Positions 7,364 to 15,541 of a stretch of DNA of 64,000 nt are shown one piece after another (within the stretch, counting starts at the first letter, position 1; the number at the start of each line of letters is the position of its first letter). Under the pieces are notes generated by a model. It made no database searches, had not been told where the DNA came from, and saw nothing but the letters and a program-made list of their open reading frames with translations. Source of the DNA: Streptomyces griseoviridis (lineage in GTDB: Bacteria > Actinomycetota > Actinomycetes > Streptomycetales > Streptomycetaceae). Location: the NCBI GenBank assembly GCA_014649155.1, contig BMSM01000030.1, forward strand, positions 1-64,000. Reading direction: 5' to 3'. The position numbers were made by a program, and so were the translations under genes.

Positions 7364-9007
7364 TCAAGCCACCGGCCGGGCCCGCTCCACCACGGACGCC
7401 AGGTCCAGGGTCGCGGGCAGCGTGCCGAACGCCGCGCCCCCGTCGCCGCCGAGCCGTCCCGCGCAGAACGCGTCGGCGACCTCCGGCGGCGCGTACCGCA
7501 CCAGCAGCGCCCCCTGGAGCACCAGCGCCAGCCGCTCCGCCAGCCGCCGCGCCCGCGCCTCGGCGTGCGACAGGTCGGCCAGGTCGGTCAGCAGGTCCCG
7601 GATCGCGGCGTCCAGCCGGCGGTCGGCGCCGCGCGCCCCGCCGACCTCGGTCAGATACGCGTCCAGCGCCGCCGGCTCCCGGGTCAGCGCCCGCAGCACG
7701 TCCAGCGCCTGCACGTTCCCGGCGCCCTCCCAGATCGAGTTCAGCGGCGACTCGCGCACCAGCCGGGGCATCCCCGACTCCTCGACGTACCCGTTGCCGC
7801 CCAGGCACTCGGCGGCCTCCACCGCCAGCGGGGCGCAGCGCTTGGTCACCCAGTACTTGGCGGCCGGCACCGCCAGCCGCAGCAGCGCACGCTCCCGTTC
7901 GTCACCGGCCTCCGCGGCGTCCTGGGCCGCCGCGAGCCGCAGGCCGAGCGTCGTCGCCGCCTCCGATTCCACGGCGAGATCGGCCAGCACATTGCGCATC
8001 AACGGCTGGTCGATGAGCTTCCTGCCGAACGCCTCCCGGTACGCCGTGTGGTGCGCGGCCTGCGCGACGGCCTGCCGCATCAGCCCGGCCGAGCCCAGCA
8101 CACAGTCCAGGCGGGTCGCCGCCACCATCCCGATGATGGTCCGCACCCCGCGGCCCTCCTCGCCGACCCGGCGGGCCCAGGTCCCCGCGAACTCCACCTC
8201 GGCGGAGGCGTTGGACCGGTTGCCCAGCTTGTCCTTCAGCCGCTGGATCAGGAACACGTTGCGACCGCCGTCCGCCAGTACCCGCGGCACCAGGAAGCAG
8301 GTCAGGCCGCCCGGCGCCTGCGCCAGCACCAGGAACCCGTCCGACATGGGCGCCGAGCAGAACCACTTGTGCCCGGTCAGCTCGTATGTCCCCGCCTCGG
8401 CCAGCGGCCGGGCGGCGGTGGTGTTCGCCCGGACGTCGCTGCCGCCCTGCTTCTCCGTCATTCCCATCCCGAACAGCACGCCGGCCTTCAGGTGCGCGGG
8501 CCGCGCCTCCCGGTCGTAGACCGTGGAGGTCAGCCGCGGCTCCCACTCGGCGGCCAGCGCCGGGTCGGCGCGCAGGGCGGGCACCGCGGCGTGCGTCATC
8601 GACAACGGGCAGGTGGTGCCCGCCTCGACCTGCGTCCACAGCAGGAACGCGGCGGCCCGCCGGACGTGTCCGCCGGGCCGGGACCAGGCGGCGGTCAGCC
8701 CCGCCGCGACGCCCTTGCCGAGCAGCCGGTGCCAGGCCGGGTGGAAGTCGACCTGGTCGACGCGGTGGCCGTACCGGTCGTGGCTGCGCAGCACCGGCGG
8801 CTCTCCTTCGGCCTGCGCGGCCCACTCCTGGACCTGCGCCGAACCGCAGCTGCGGCCGAGGCCGGACAGTTCCGCGGCCGCCTCCTCGCGCAGTTCGGCG
8901 GGCAGGTGCCGGGCGACCGCCTCGGTCAGGGCCCGGTCGGTGGCGAAGACGTCGTACCCGACGAGCGGCGTGGCCTGGTTCGTCACGGTGTGGGTGCTGC
9001 CTGTCAT
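7364..9007 (-). CDS. Acyl-CoA dehydrogenase family protein (AidB-like)
   Basis: A 547-residue flavoprotein. The motif MGMTEKQGGSDVRANTT, the FAD-facing region GHKWFCSAPMSD and the C-terminal CLGGNGYVEESG and SIWEGAGNVQALDVLR are diagnostic of the AidB/isovaleryl-CoA dehydrogenase-like branch. AidB homologues bind FAD and have been linked to protection against alkylation damage, but many act on unknown acyl-CoA substrates. Start set at the ATG at 9007; a further ATG three codons upstream is possible. It stands alone, followed by a clear hairpin terminator, and is divergent from the BrkB-type gene. Confidence 0.92.
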   Translation of the reverse strand: MTGSTHTVTNQATPLVGYDVFATDRALTEAVARHLPAELREEAAAELSGLGRSCGSAQVQEWAAQAEGEPPVLRSHDRYGHRVDQVDFHPAWHRLLGKGVAAGLTAAWSRPGGHVRRAAAFLLWTQVEAGTTCPLSMTHAAVPALRADPALAAEWEPRLTSTVYDREARPAHLKAGVLFGMGMTEKQGGSDVRANTTAARPLAEAGTYELTGHKWFCSAPMSDGFLVLAQAPGGLTCFLVPRVLADGGRNVFLIQRLKDKLGNRSNASAEVEFAGTWARRVGEEGRGVRTIIGMVAATRLDCVLGSAGLMRQAVAQAAHHTAYREAFGRKLIDQPLMRNVLADLAVESEAATTLGLRLAAAQDAAEAGDERERALLRLAVPAAKYWVTKRCAPLAVEAAECLGGNGYVEESGMPRLVRESPLNSIWEGAGNVQALDVLRALTREPAALDAYLTEVGGARGADRRLDAAIRDLLTDLADLSHAEARARRLAERLALVLQGALLVRYAPPEVADAFCAGRLGGDGGAAFGTLPATLDLASVVERARPVA

Positions 9008-9107
9008 GGGGTGCAACCTACCCGCGCCGCCGCCCGCCGTGCCTCGCCGTGTCCGCCGGGCGGACCGCGGGATGAGGGGCGGCGCGCGCGGCGGATACCT
9101 TTAGGTC

Positions 9108-10241
9108 GTGCAGCCAGCAAGTGAATCCCCCGAGCGGCCGTCCGGACGGCTCCACCGCGCCCGTGCGCTCTACCGCAACGTCTCCAAGCGCAGGACCGCC
9201 TGGCTGCTTCTGAAGGACACCGTCAACTCCTGCATGGAGTACCGCATCCTCGGCCTGGCCGCCGAGGCGGCGTTCTTCACCCTGCTGTCGGTGCCGCCGC
9301 TGCTGCTCAGCCTCCTCGGCCTGCTCGGCTACGTGGACCTGTGGATCGGCGCCGACACCACCGACAGCCTGCGCGCCAACATCCTCGACGCCTCCCGCGC
9401 GGTCCTCTCCGAGCGGGGCGTCAAGGAGATCACCGAGCCGATCCTCGCGGACGTGATGAAGGGCGGCCGGCCCGACGTCATCTCCCTCGGCTTCCTGCTC
9501 GCGCTCTGGTCGGGCTCCCGCGCGGTGAACGTCTTCATCGACACCATCACCGTGATGTACGGCCTCGACGGCGTCCGGGGCATCGTGAAGACCCGGCTGC
9601 TGTCGTTCGGGCTGTTCATCGTGGCGCTGCTGATCGGCTCGGTGGCGCTGCCGCTGATGGTGGCGGGCCCGGACGCGGTGGTGCGGATCGTGCCGTGGTC
9701 GACGACGGTCGTGCAGGTGCTGTACTGGCCGGTCGTGCTGGTCCTGTCGGTGGTCTTCCTGACCACGCTCTACCACGTGTCGGTGCCGGTGCGCTCGCCC
9801 TGGATCGAGGACGTCCCCGGTTCGCTGGTCGCCCTCGCCATGTGGGTCCTCGGCAGCTTTCTGCTCCGCATCTACCTCACCAGCACGGTCGAGGGCCCCA
9901 CCATCTACGGTTCCCTCGCCGCGCCGGTCGCCGTCCTGCTGTGGATCGGCGTGTCCGCGTTCGCGGTGCTGGTCGGGGCGGCGGTCAACGCGGCCATCGA
10001 CCGGGTCTGGCCGGCCGCCGCCACCGCCGCCGCCCGTGAGGCCAACGAGCGCATCCGCCAGGCCCAGGTCGCCGAGTACGTCGCCCGCACCGCCGCGGCG
10101 GGCGAGGCGGACCCCGACATGCCCTCGGAGTTCCCCGAGCGCTGGTCCCGCTTCCTCCCCCCGGAGGACGTGACCTCCCGGCTGCGCGCCCACACCAAGG
10201 GCGGCGCGTCGTCGGAGAAGTGGGACGGGCCGTCGCAGTAG
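9108..10241 (+). CDS. YihY/BrkB family inner membrane protein
   Basis: A 377-residue integral membrane protein with about six hydrophobic segments, including EAAFFTLLSVPPLLLSLLGL, LLSFGLFIVALLIGSVALPL, VLYWPVVLVLSVVFLTTLYH and AVLLWIGVSAFAVLVGAAVN. The motif P(W)IEDVPGSLVALAMW and the TIYGS...PVAVLLWI region match the YihY/BrkB (formerly RNase BN) family. The transported substrate is unknown. GTG at 9108 is the only in-frame start giving the full basic N-terminus; the ribosome-binding site is weak. The C-terminal 70 residues are a charged cytoplasmic tail. Confidence 0.9.
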   Translation: MQPASESPERPSGRLHRARALYRNVSKRRTAWLLLKDTVNSCMEYRILGLAAEAAFFTLLSVPPLLLSLLGLLGYVDLWIGADTTDSLRANILDASRAVLSERGVKEITEPILADVMKGGRPDVISLGFLLALWSGSRAVNVFIDTITVMYGLDGVRGIVKTRLLSFGLFIVALLIGSVALPLMVAGPDAVVRIVPWSTTVVQVLYWPVVLVLSVVFLTTLYHVSVPVRSPWIEDVPGSLVALAMWVLGSFLLRIYLTSTVEGPTIYGSLAAPVAVLLWIGVSAFAVLVGAAVNAAIDRVWPAAATAAAREANERIRQAQVAEYVARTAAAGEADPDMPSEFPERWSRFLPPEDVTSRLRAHTKGGASSEKWDGPSQ

Positions 10242-10341
10242 TCCGGCGGCCGGGGCTTTCCCCGTAAGGGGCTCCGGGGCCGGTGCGAACGCCGTGCAGT
10301 GGCCGGCATTTCGGTATCCGGGTGCCCACGGGGAGAGCAGC

Positions 10342-10760
10342 ATGTGGACCGCCCGCACGGCGCGGGACGACGGCGGGCGCATCGCCACCGACGGCCTCAG
10401 GGGCTGGCCGGGCCGTCAGCGGGACCTGCGTGGTCGCGTGAAGCGGGAGCCGGCGGGGGGCGCCCACGCCGGGCACCATGGGCACGGCCACCGAACCGAT
10501 CACCGGGCTGCTGGCGCCGGGAGGCGTGGCCACCGTCCTGGCCGCGGCGGTCGTCACCTGGGCGCGGAACCGCACCGGGAGCCGGACCGTCAGCGTCGTC
10601 CGGCCCGACGGCACGGAGGTCACGGTGACCCCGGACGGTGAAGGGCCTCGCCGCCGAGCAGACGGGTGAACCCGCCCAGCGGATCGCACGGCAACCGGGG
10701 CCGGGGGAGCAGCGGTCGCCGGAGCGTCCGGACCAGCAGGACCCGGAGAGCAGGCAGCCC
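10342..10760 (+). pseudogene. Decayed EACC1-like (effector-associated constant component) gene
   Basis: Three pieces of one family appear in successive different frames. The first (about 10390-10460) reads LRGWPGRQRDLRGRVKREPA. The second (10478-10640) reads GTATEPITGLLAPGGVATVL followed by a transmembrane-like segment and VVRPDGTEVTVT. The third (10638 onward) reads KGLAAEQTGEPAQRIARQ. Together they follow the expected order of an EACC1 protein: charged N-terminus, hydrophobic helix, DGTEVTV strand, C-terminal helix. At least two frameshifts separate them, so the gene is probably inactive. A partner effector gene is not evident nearby. Confidence 0.6.
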
Positions 10761-11085
10761 CTTGAGCCGTCGGCCGCTGAGCCGCGGCAGTCCTCCGCGG
10801 GGTCGCGGACAGCGCGGACGCGGCAGGCACCGGAGATCCCGCACGCCCCCGTGCCGCCGCGGCCCTCCGGGCAGGCGCCGACAGCACGGCCGCGGTCATG
10901 CGGTCACCGCAGGCGGCGCCCGACCGGCCGGTCTTGAAGGAATCGGACGCGGTGACCGGGCTGTTGCGGTGTCACAGCCCTGTGCGGGTCCCTACGCGGA
11001 CACGACGCGGCGGGCGTCGCCCGGAGTCCCCGAGGGCACCCGGGCTCACACGGAAACGTGAGCGGCACCGATCCAAGGAGCGACC

Positions 11086-11694
11086 ATGCGCGCCAAGAAG
11101 TCCACCCTCCTCGCCGTCGCCTTCGCCGCCGGCCTCTCCCTCACCGCCTGCCAGAGCGACGACACGGCGTCCACGGATGCCGGCGGCAGCGCGGCGGCCC
11201 CCGTCGGCGACAGCGGCACCACCACCCCGGACCCGGGCACGGAGACCTCCGCTCCCGCCACCTCCACGTCCCCGGAGTCCGGCGCGAACGCGGACTCGGG
11301 CGTCGGGACCTGCTCCGCCGACCAGCTCGCCCTGAGCCAGAACCACGGCATGGGCGAGGGCGACATCCTCGTCCACCTGAAGAACACCGGTGACGTGAGC
11401 TGCCGGCTGAAGGGCTTCCCCGGCGTCGACCTGAAGGGCGCGGACGGCACCGTGAGCGCCGACCGCAGCGACCTGGCCGCCCCGCTGGTCACCGTCGCCC
11501 CGGGCGACGAGGCCCGCTTCACGCTGCACTACACCCCGAACCTCTCCGGCGGCAGCGGCGTCACCTACACCACGATGGTCGTCACCCCGCCGAACGAGAC
11601 CCACTCCCTCTCCGTCCCGGTCACCGTGAACGTCGCCGCCACCGACAGCCCCGGCGCCACGGTGAGCGTGGACCCGGTGGGGACCGGCAAGTAG
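11086..11694 (+). CDS. DUF4232 domain-containing lipoprotein
   Basis: A 202-residue exported lipoprotein. The signal peptide ends in the lipobox LTAC with the modified Cys at residue 22, followed by a Ser/Thr/Pro/Asp-rich linker to about residue 75. A DUF4232-type beta-sandwich follows: CSADQLAL, ILVHLKNTGDVSCRLKGFP, ending in VPVTVNVAA. The function of DUF4232 is not established. A good ribosome-binding site (AAGGAG) precedes the ATG. It is a single gene with a strong shared hairpin between its end and the convergent LacI gene. Confidence 0.92.
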   Translation: MRAKKSTLLAVAFAAGLSLTACQSDDTASTDAGGSAAAPVGDSGTTTPDPGTETSAPATSTSPESGANADSGVGTCSADQLALSQNHGMGEGDILVHLKNTGDVSCRLKGFPGVDLKGADGTVSADRSDLAAPLVTVAPGDEARFTLHYTPNLSGGSGVTYTTMVVTPPNETHSLSVPVTVNVAATDSPGATVSVDPVGTGK

Positions 11695-11792
11695 GGCGTA
11701 CGGGGCAACTGACGGTGCGTCAAGGCGGTGCCGGTGCCCCCGGACGGACCGGCGCGCGGGCCGGCTTCGACGACGGCCCGCGCGAGGTGCCG

Positions 11793-11827
11793 GCGCACCC
11801 CGCCGGGGCGCCCCCGGCGGGGTGCGC
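11793..11827. terminator. Bidirectional stem-loop between lipoprotein and LacI genes
   Basis: A perfect 15-bp inverted repeat (11793-11807 with 11813-11827) with a five-base loop lies between two convergent genes and can terminate both transcripts. Confidence 0.8.
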
Positions 11828-11863
11828 GCGGGCTCCCACGGGCAGGACGGCCCCGGCGGACGC

Positions 11864-12913
11864 TCAACCGCCCGCCGGTGCCGCCGAGCTCGCCCGGCGC
11901 ACCAGCCGGGTCGACAGTTCCGTGCGGGTGCTCTCCGGGCGGGCGCCGTCCATCATGCGCAGCAGCAGCCGCAGCGCCGTCGCCGACATCTCCGCCAGCG
12001 GCCGGCGGACCGTGGTCAGCGCCGGTGTCGCCCAGCGCGCCTCGGGCAGGTCGTCGAACCCGACCACGCTCACGTCCTCCGGCACCCGCAGCCCCCGCTC
12101 GGCCAGGGCCTCGTACGCCCCGAGCGCCATCGCGTCCGAGCAGACGAAGACGGCCGTCGGCGGCACCGGTAGCGCCAGCAGTTCCCGCATCCGCAGCCGG
12201 GCCGCCGCCCGGTCGAAGCCCGCGTGCCGGACGTACTCGGCGCGGTGCGCCACCCCCGCCGCCGCCAGCGCCGACCGATACCCCGCGACCCGCGTCCCGC
12301 TCACCGCCGCCCCCGGGTCCCCGGCGATCACCGCGATCCGCTCGTGCCCCAGCCCCAGCAGGTGCTCGGTCGCCGTCACCCCGCCCTGCCAGTTCGCCGC
12401 GCCCACCGACACCACGCCGGCCGGCGGCTCGGCCACCGGATCGATCAGCACGAACGGCACCCGGTGCCGCGCCAGCCACGCGTACTGCGCCCCGGTCAGC
12501 TCCGCCAGGTCGAACAGCACCCCGGACGAGCCCCGCGCCCGCAGCTTCTCCAGCCAGCCGCCGCGCTCCGCGGCCCCGCCCCGGGCCCGCTCCAGCCCGG
12601 CCGACACCACGACCTCAAGACCCGCGTCGTACGCCGCCTCCTCGACCCCGTGCAGCACCGCGCCCGAACCGGAGTCCGTCAGCGAGTGCACCACCAGGTC
12701 CACCATCCGGGGCCTGCGCACCGCGTCGAACCGGGGCCGGCGGACGTACCCGAGGCGGTCCAGCGCCTCCGAGACCCGGCGCCGCGTCTCGGGCGCCACG
12801 TCCTCGCGCCCGTTGACCACCTTGGACGCGGTCGGCACCGACACCCCCGCCTCCCGCGCCACCACCGCCAGTGTCGGTCCGGCCGCCGTGCTCGCACGCG
12901 CCGTACGGACCAT
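11864..12913 (-). CDS. LacI family transcriptional regulator
   Basis: A 349-residue repressor. The N-terminal helix-turn-helix (TLAVVAREAGVSVPTASKVV) and hinge region (TRRRVSEALDRLGYVRR) are typical LacI, followed by a periplasmic-binding-protein-like ligand domain with VPEDVSVVGFDDLPEARW near the C-terminus. ATG at 12913. A near-palindrome with the central GCGC of LacI operators lies 29 bases upstream, so autoregulation is likely. No sugar transporter or glycosidase gene is adjacent, so its target and effector sugar cannot be read from context. Confidence 0.94.
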   Translation of the reverse strand: MVRTARASTAAGPTLAVVAREAGVSVPTASKVVNGREDVAPETRRRVSEALDRLGYVRRPRFDAVRRPRMVDLVVHSLTDSGSGAVLHGVEEAAYDAGLEVVVSAGLERARGGAAERGGWLEKLRARGSSGVLFDLAELTGAQYAWLARHRVPFVLIDPVAEPPAGVVSVGAANWQGGVTATEHLLGLGHERIAVIAGDPGAAVSGTRVAGYRSALAAAGVAHRAEYVRHAGFDRAAARLRMRELLALPVPPTAVFVCSDAMALGAYEALAERGLRVPEDVSVVGFDDLPEARWATPALTTVRRPLAEMSATALRLLLRMMDGARPESTRTELSTRLVRRASSAAPAGG

Positions 12914-12941
12914 GGGGCACCCACCTCCGAGGCCGAGGCTG

Positions 12942-12957
12942 TAGAAAGCGCTTCCTA
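12942..12957. promoter_or_regulatory. LacI-type operator upstream of the LacI gene
   Basis: The 16-base sequence tagaaagcgcttccta matches its own reverse complement at 14 of 16 positions and has the AAGCGCTT core of LacI/GalR operators. It lies just upstream of the regulator's start. Confidence 0.7.
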
Positions 12958-13323
12958 AGCGCCCCCAATGTAGATCGCCCCGACCCCTGCGGGAAGACCC
13001 CGGGTCGGCCCGGATGGCCACCGGCCCGGTCCCCTCCGGGCGGCATACCGGCGCCCGGTGCGGGGTCGCGTCGCCGCGGAACCTAGTGCGCCAGGCGCAG
13101 GAAGGCGGTCCAGGCTTCGGGGGTGACGGTGAGGTGGGGGGGTGGTGGGGGTTTTGGAGTCGCGGATGTGGATCACGGAACGCTCGTGGGCCACCTCCAC
13201 GCAGTTGCCGCCCTCGTCGCCGCTGTGGCTCGACTTGCACCAGACGTGGGCGACCTCCAGGCACTGGCCATCTTCACTGCCGCTGTAGCTGGACTTGAAC
13301 CACTCGAGTGCGGTGCCGCTCAT
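12955..13323 (-). CDS. DUF397 domain-containing protein with a frameshifted C-terminus
   Basis: The N-terminal 57 residues are typical DUF397, with two related repeats, WFKSSYSGSEDGQCLEVA and WCKSSHSGDEGGNCVEVA, and RDSK. Within the following C-rich stretch the frame departs from the family. In the next frame the conserved ending LTVTPEAWTAFLRLAH and a stop at 13083 are still present. As read, the protein runs on for a low-similarity tail to 12955 (122 residues); the family form would be about 79. One extra base in the G-run at 13136-13142 or 13147-13151 explains this. The ATG overlaps the XRE stop (ATGA). DUF397 proteins act with their XRE partner in Streptomyces developmental regulation. 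Confidence 0.8.
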   Translation of the reverse strand: MSGTALEWFKSSYSGSEDGQCLEVAHVWCKSSHSGDEGGNCVEVAHERSVIHIRDSKTPTTPPPHRHPRSLDRLPAPGALGSAATRPRTGRRYAARRGPGRWPSGPTRGLPAGVGAIYIGGA

Positions 13324-14144
13324 GCTTCTCCCGAAAGGCGATCCAACAGGTCCCGCGTGTCCTCGGTGTTGAGGGCTTGCGTTCGCAGCATCGCATACTT
13401 CTGAGTGAGCACCCCTACCCCGTTGGGGTCTGCGATCAAATGGCTTCCGCGCTGGGCCTCCATGTACGCGATCCGCTGGTGGTCGGGGGTTTCGAAGAGG
13501 ACGAAAGGGCCGTCGAGACCGGCGTGCGTGGTGCGGCCCAGAGGCAGGATCTGGAAGCTGACGCAGGGCAGATCCGCGTACTCGCGCAGCTTCTGCACCT
13601 GTTCCATGAACACGTCCTGGCGGCCCAGGCGATCCCGCAGCACCGCTTCCCACACGACGAAGCTGGTGGTCGGGGGGTCCTTGCGGTGCAGAATGCCTTG
13701 GCGCTGCATACGGGTGGCGACGAGCTGCTCGATCTTGTCCTCGTCGTAGACGGGTACCCTGCTGCGGAAGACTGCCCGCGCGTACCGTTCTGTCTGCAAC
13801 TGGCCCGGCACGGCCAGGCTGTCGTACACGGAAATGGCGATGGCGTCCTGCTCCCGATCCAGGAACTCCTCCGCCCACCGCGGGATCAGATCCACCTCGG
13901 GCATCCGGCTCACCGCGGTGACCAAGGCGCCCTTGGTCTCCAGCAGGTCGTCCAACTTCTCGGCGAGATCCAGCTTCAGCGGCCGGCGGCCCTGTTCCAC
14001 CGACGCGATCTGCTGTTCGCTGATGCCGAAGACCTCGCCCAGGGACCGCTGGGTGTACCCGGCCGCCTCCCGGTACAGGGCGAGCAACGCGCCCACCATC
14101 CGCATCGCCGACGCGTTCTTGCGTTTCCTCGTGCTCGTGCTCAT
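13320..14144 (-). CDS. XRE family transcriptional regulator (DUF5753 type)
   Basis: A 274-residue regulator. The N-terminal helix-turn-helix (YTQRSLGEVFGISEQQIASV) is followed by the DUF5753-like domain with LDREQDAIAISVYDSLAVPG, LQTERYARAV and YADLPCVSFQILPLG, ending in a helix LRTQALNTEDTRDLLDRL. ATG at 14144 chosen over an upstream in-frame ATG because it starts with the usual basic STSTRKRKN stretch. It is the first gene of a two-gene unit with DUF397 and is divergent from an ATP-binding protein. This three-gene arrangement is repeated many times in Streptomyces genomes and resembles abaA-like regulatory loci. Confidence 0.92.
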   Translation of the reverse strand: MSTSTRKRKNASAMRMVGALLALYREAAGYTQRSLGEVFGISEQQIASVEQGRRPLKLDLAEKLDDLLETKGALVTAVSRMPEVDLIPRWAEEFLDREQDAIAISVYDSLAVPGQLQTERYARAVFRSRVPVYDEDKIEQLVATRMQRQGILHRKDPPTTSFVVWEAVLRDRLGRQDVFMEQVQKLREYADLPCVSFQILPLGRTTHAGLDGPFVLFETPDHQRIAYMEAQRGSHLIADPNGVGVLTQKYAMLRTQALNTEDTRDLLDRLSGEA

Positions 14145-14230
14145 GCCGGTCGAACTCCCCACCCGTGCGCGTACGTTCACCCGCGCGCGCCCGTACGAAC
14201 CATCCGTACGGGATCGCGCACTGTCTCATC

Positions 14231-14695
14231 ATGGGCACACAGCGTGACCATCGTCACGTGAACAGCGAAACTCCACCCGGGCCACGCGCCCGGTTCTACC
14301 GTCGTGAACGCCAGTCCGTGCCCGCCGCGCGGGCGTTCACGTTCCGCGCGCTCGCCGACTGGGGCGTACGCGGGCGCGCGGACGACGTACTGCTCTGTGT
14401 CAGCGAACTGGCGACCAACGCCCTGCTGCACGGCGTTCCGCCGGGCCGCGGCTTTCTGCTGCGGCTGCTGCCGTACGGCGACCGCGCCGGCCTGCGGATC
14501 GAGGTGCACGACAGCGGGGACGGCGTTCCGGCGCTGCGGGAACCGGACGAGGGCGGGCGCGGGCTGCTGCTGGTGTCGGTGCTGGCCGACAAGTGGGGGG
14601 TCGAGGACCGCGTCCCCGGCAAGATCGTGTGGTGCGAGCTGGAGCTGACCCGGGGGCGCGCAACCGCCGGGACACGCCCCCGTGAGCGCCCCTGA
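14231..14695 (+). CDS. ATP-binding protein (anti-sigma factor-like HATPase)
   Basis: A roughly 150-residue GHKL ATPase-fold protein of the HATPase_c_2 type. The N box VSELATNALLHG, the DSGDGVPALREP region and the G box GGRGLLLVSVLADKWGV are all present. Such proteins are usually anti-sigma-factor kinases or stand-alone regulators. The start is uncertain: ATG at 14231 or GTG at 14258, neither with a clear ribosome-binding site. It is divergent from the XRE/DUF397 pair. Its TGA directly abuts the stop of the convergent hydrolase with no bases between. Confidence 0.88.
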   Translation: MGTQRDHRHVNSETPPGPRARFYRRERQSVPAARAFTFRALADWGVRGRADDVLLCVSELATNALLHGVPPGRGFLLRLLPYGDRAGLRIEVHDSGDGVPALREPDEGGRGLLLVSVLADKWGVEDRVPGKIVWCELELTRGRATAGTRPRERP

Positions 14696-15484
14696 TCAAT
14701 CCCGTAGGGCCTCGGCGACGGCGGCGGGCGCCTCCAGGGGCAGCAGGTGGCCGACGCCGGGGACGACCGTCAGGGTGGCCTGCGGGACGTACGGCAGGAG
14801 ATGGGACCGCAGCACCTCCGGCGGTTCCACCACGTCGTGCTCCCCGGCCAGTACCGTCACCGGCACCTCGATGTCCCGTGCGGCGGCGGTGATGTCCTCG
14901 GCGATCCCCCGCAGCGGCCACTCCCGCCGCGCCTCCGCACCGGCGGCGAGGCTGTCCCGTACGGCCGTCGCCCGCACGTCGTCCGGCAGTGGCGCGGCGG
15001 TGAGCACCTGCCCGAGCGCGTGCGCCACCGACTCCGGCGAGTCGTAGGCGTGGGAGAGGCCCTGCCGGTACTCCTCGGTCACCGCGGGGGCCGGCCGCGG
15101 CGGGGCCGGGGCGACCAGCACCAGCCCGGCCAGTCCGGCCGGCCGGCGTGCCGCGAGCAGCTGGCTCGCCTTGCCGCCCATGGAGTGCCCCACCAGCACG
15201 TACGGCCGCCCCGCCAGGCACCCGTCCACGACCCGCGCGAGATCGTCGGCGAGCCGCTGGAGGCCGTACGGCCCCGGCAGGTCCCGCGACCGGCCCCAGC
15301 CGCGCTGGTCGTAGCGGACCGTGGCCCGCCCGGCCGGCAGGTGGGCCAGGACGCCGTCCCAGGTGCCGGCGGAGCCGCCCCAGTAGTGGAGGAACACCAG
15401 CGCGGGACCGTCGCCGCCGTTCACCCGCACGTCCAGGGACCCGCCCTCGACCTCGACCCGGGTTGTCGTTTCCGTCATCGTCAT
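14696..15484 (-). CDS. Alpha/beta hydrolase
   Basis: A 262-residue alpha/beta hydrolase. It has the HYWGGSAGTW oxyanion region, the RYDQRGWGRS strand, the nucleophile elbow GHSMGG, an acid region at AGEHDVVEP and the catalytic His in VPGVGHLLPLE. The substrate is unknown; members include non-heme haloperoxidase-like and ester hydrolases. ATG at 15484 with alternative ATG two codons later. It is divergent from the AraC regulator, 57 bases apart, which suggests that the regulator controls it. Confidence 0.9.
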   Translation of the reverse strand: MTMTETTTRVEVEGGSLDVRVNGGDGPALVFLHYWGGSAGTWDGVLAHLPAGRATVRYDQRGWGRSRDLPGPYGLQRLADDLARVVDGCLAGRPYVLVGHSMGGKASQLLAARRPAGLAGLVLVAPAPPRPAPAVTEEYRQGLSHAYDSPESVAHALGQVLTAAPLPDDVRATAVRDSLAAGAEARREWPLRGIAEDITAAARDIEVPVTVLAGEHDVVEPPEVLRSHLLPYVPQATLTVVPGVGHLLPLEAPAAVAEALRD

Positions 15485-15541
15485 GCCTTCCCTTGCGTCT
15501 GCCCGCCTGTAGGGCAGGTCTTCGACGCTAGGTGGCGCGGC

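Noticed and set aside
14747..15541. 572-codon plus-strand frame leading into the AraC gene
   Set aside because: The first 265 codons are antisense to the alpha/beta hydrolase. The AraC gene begins at 15542 with its own ribosome-binding site.
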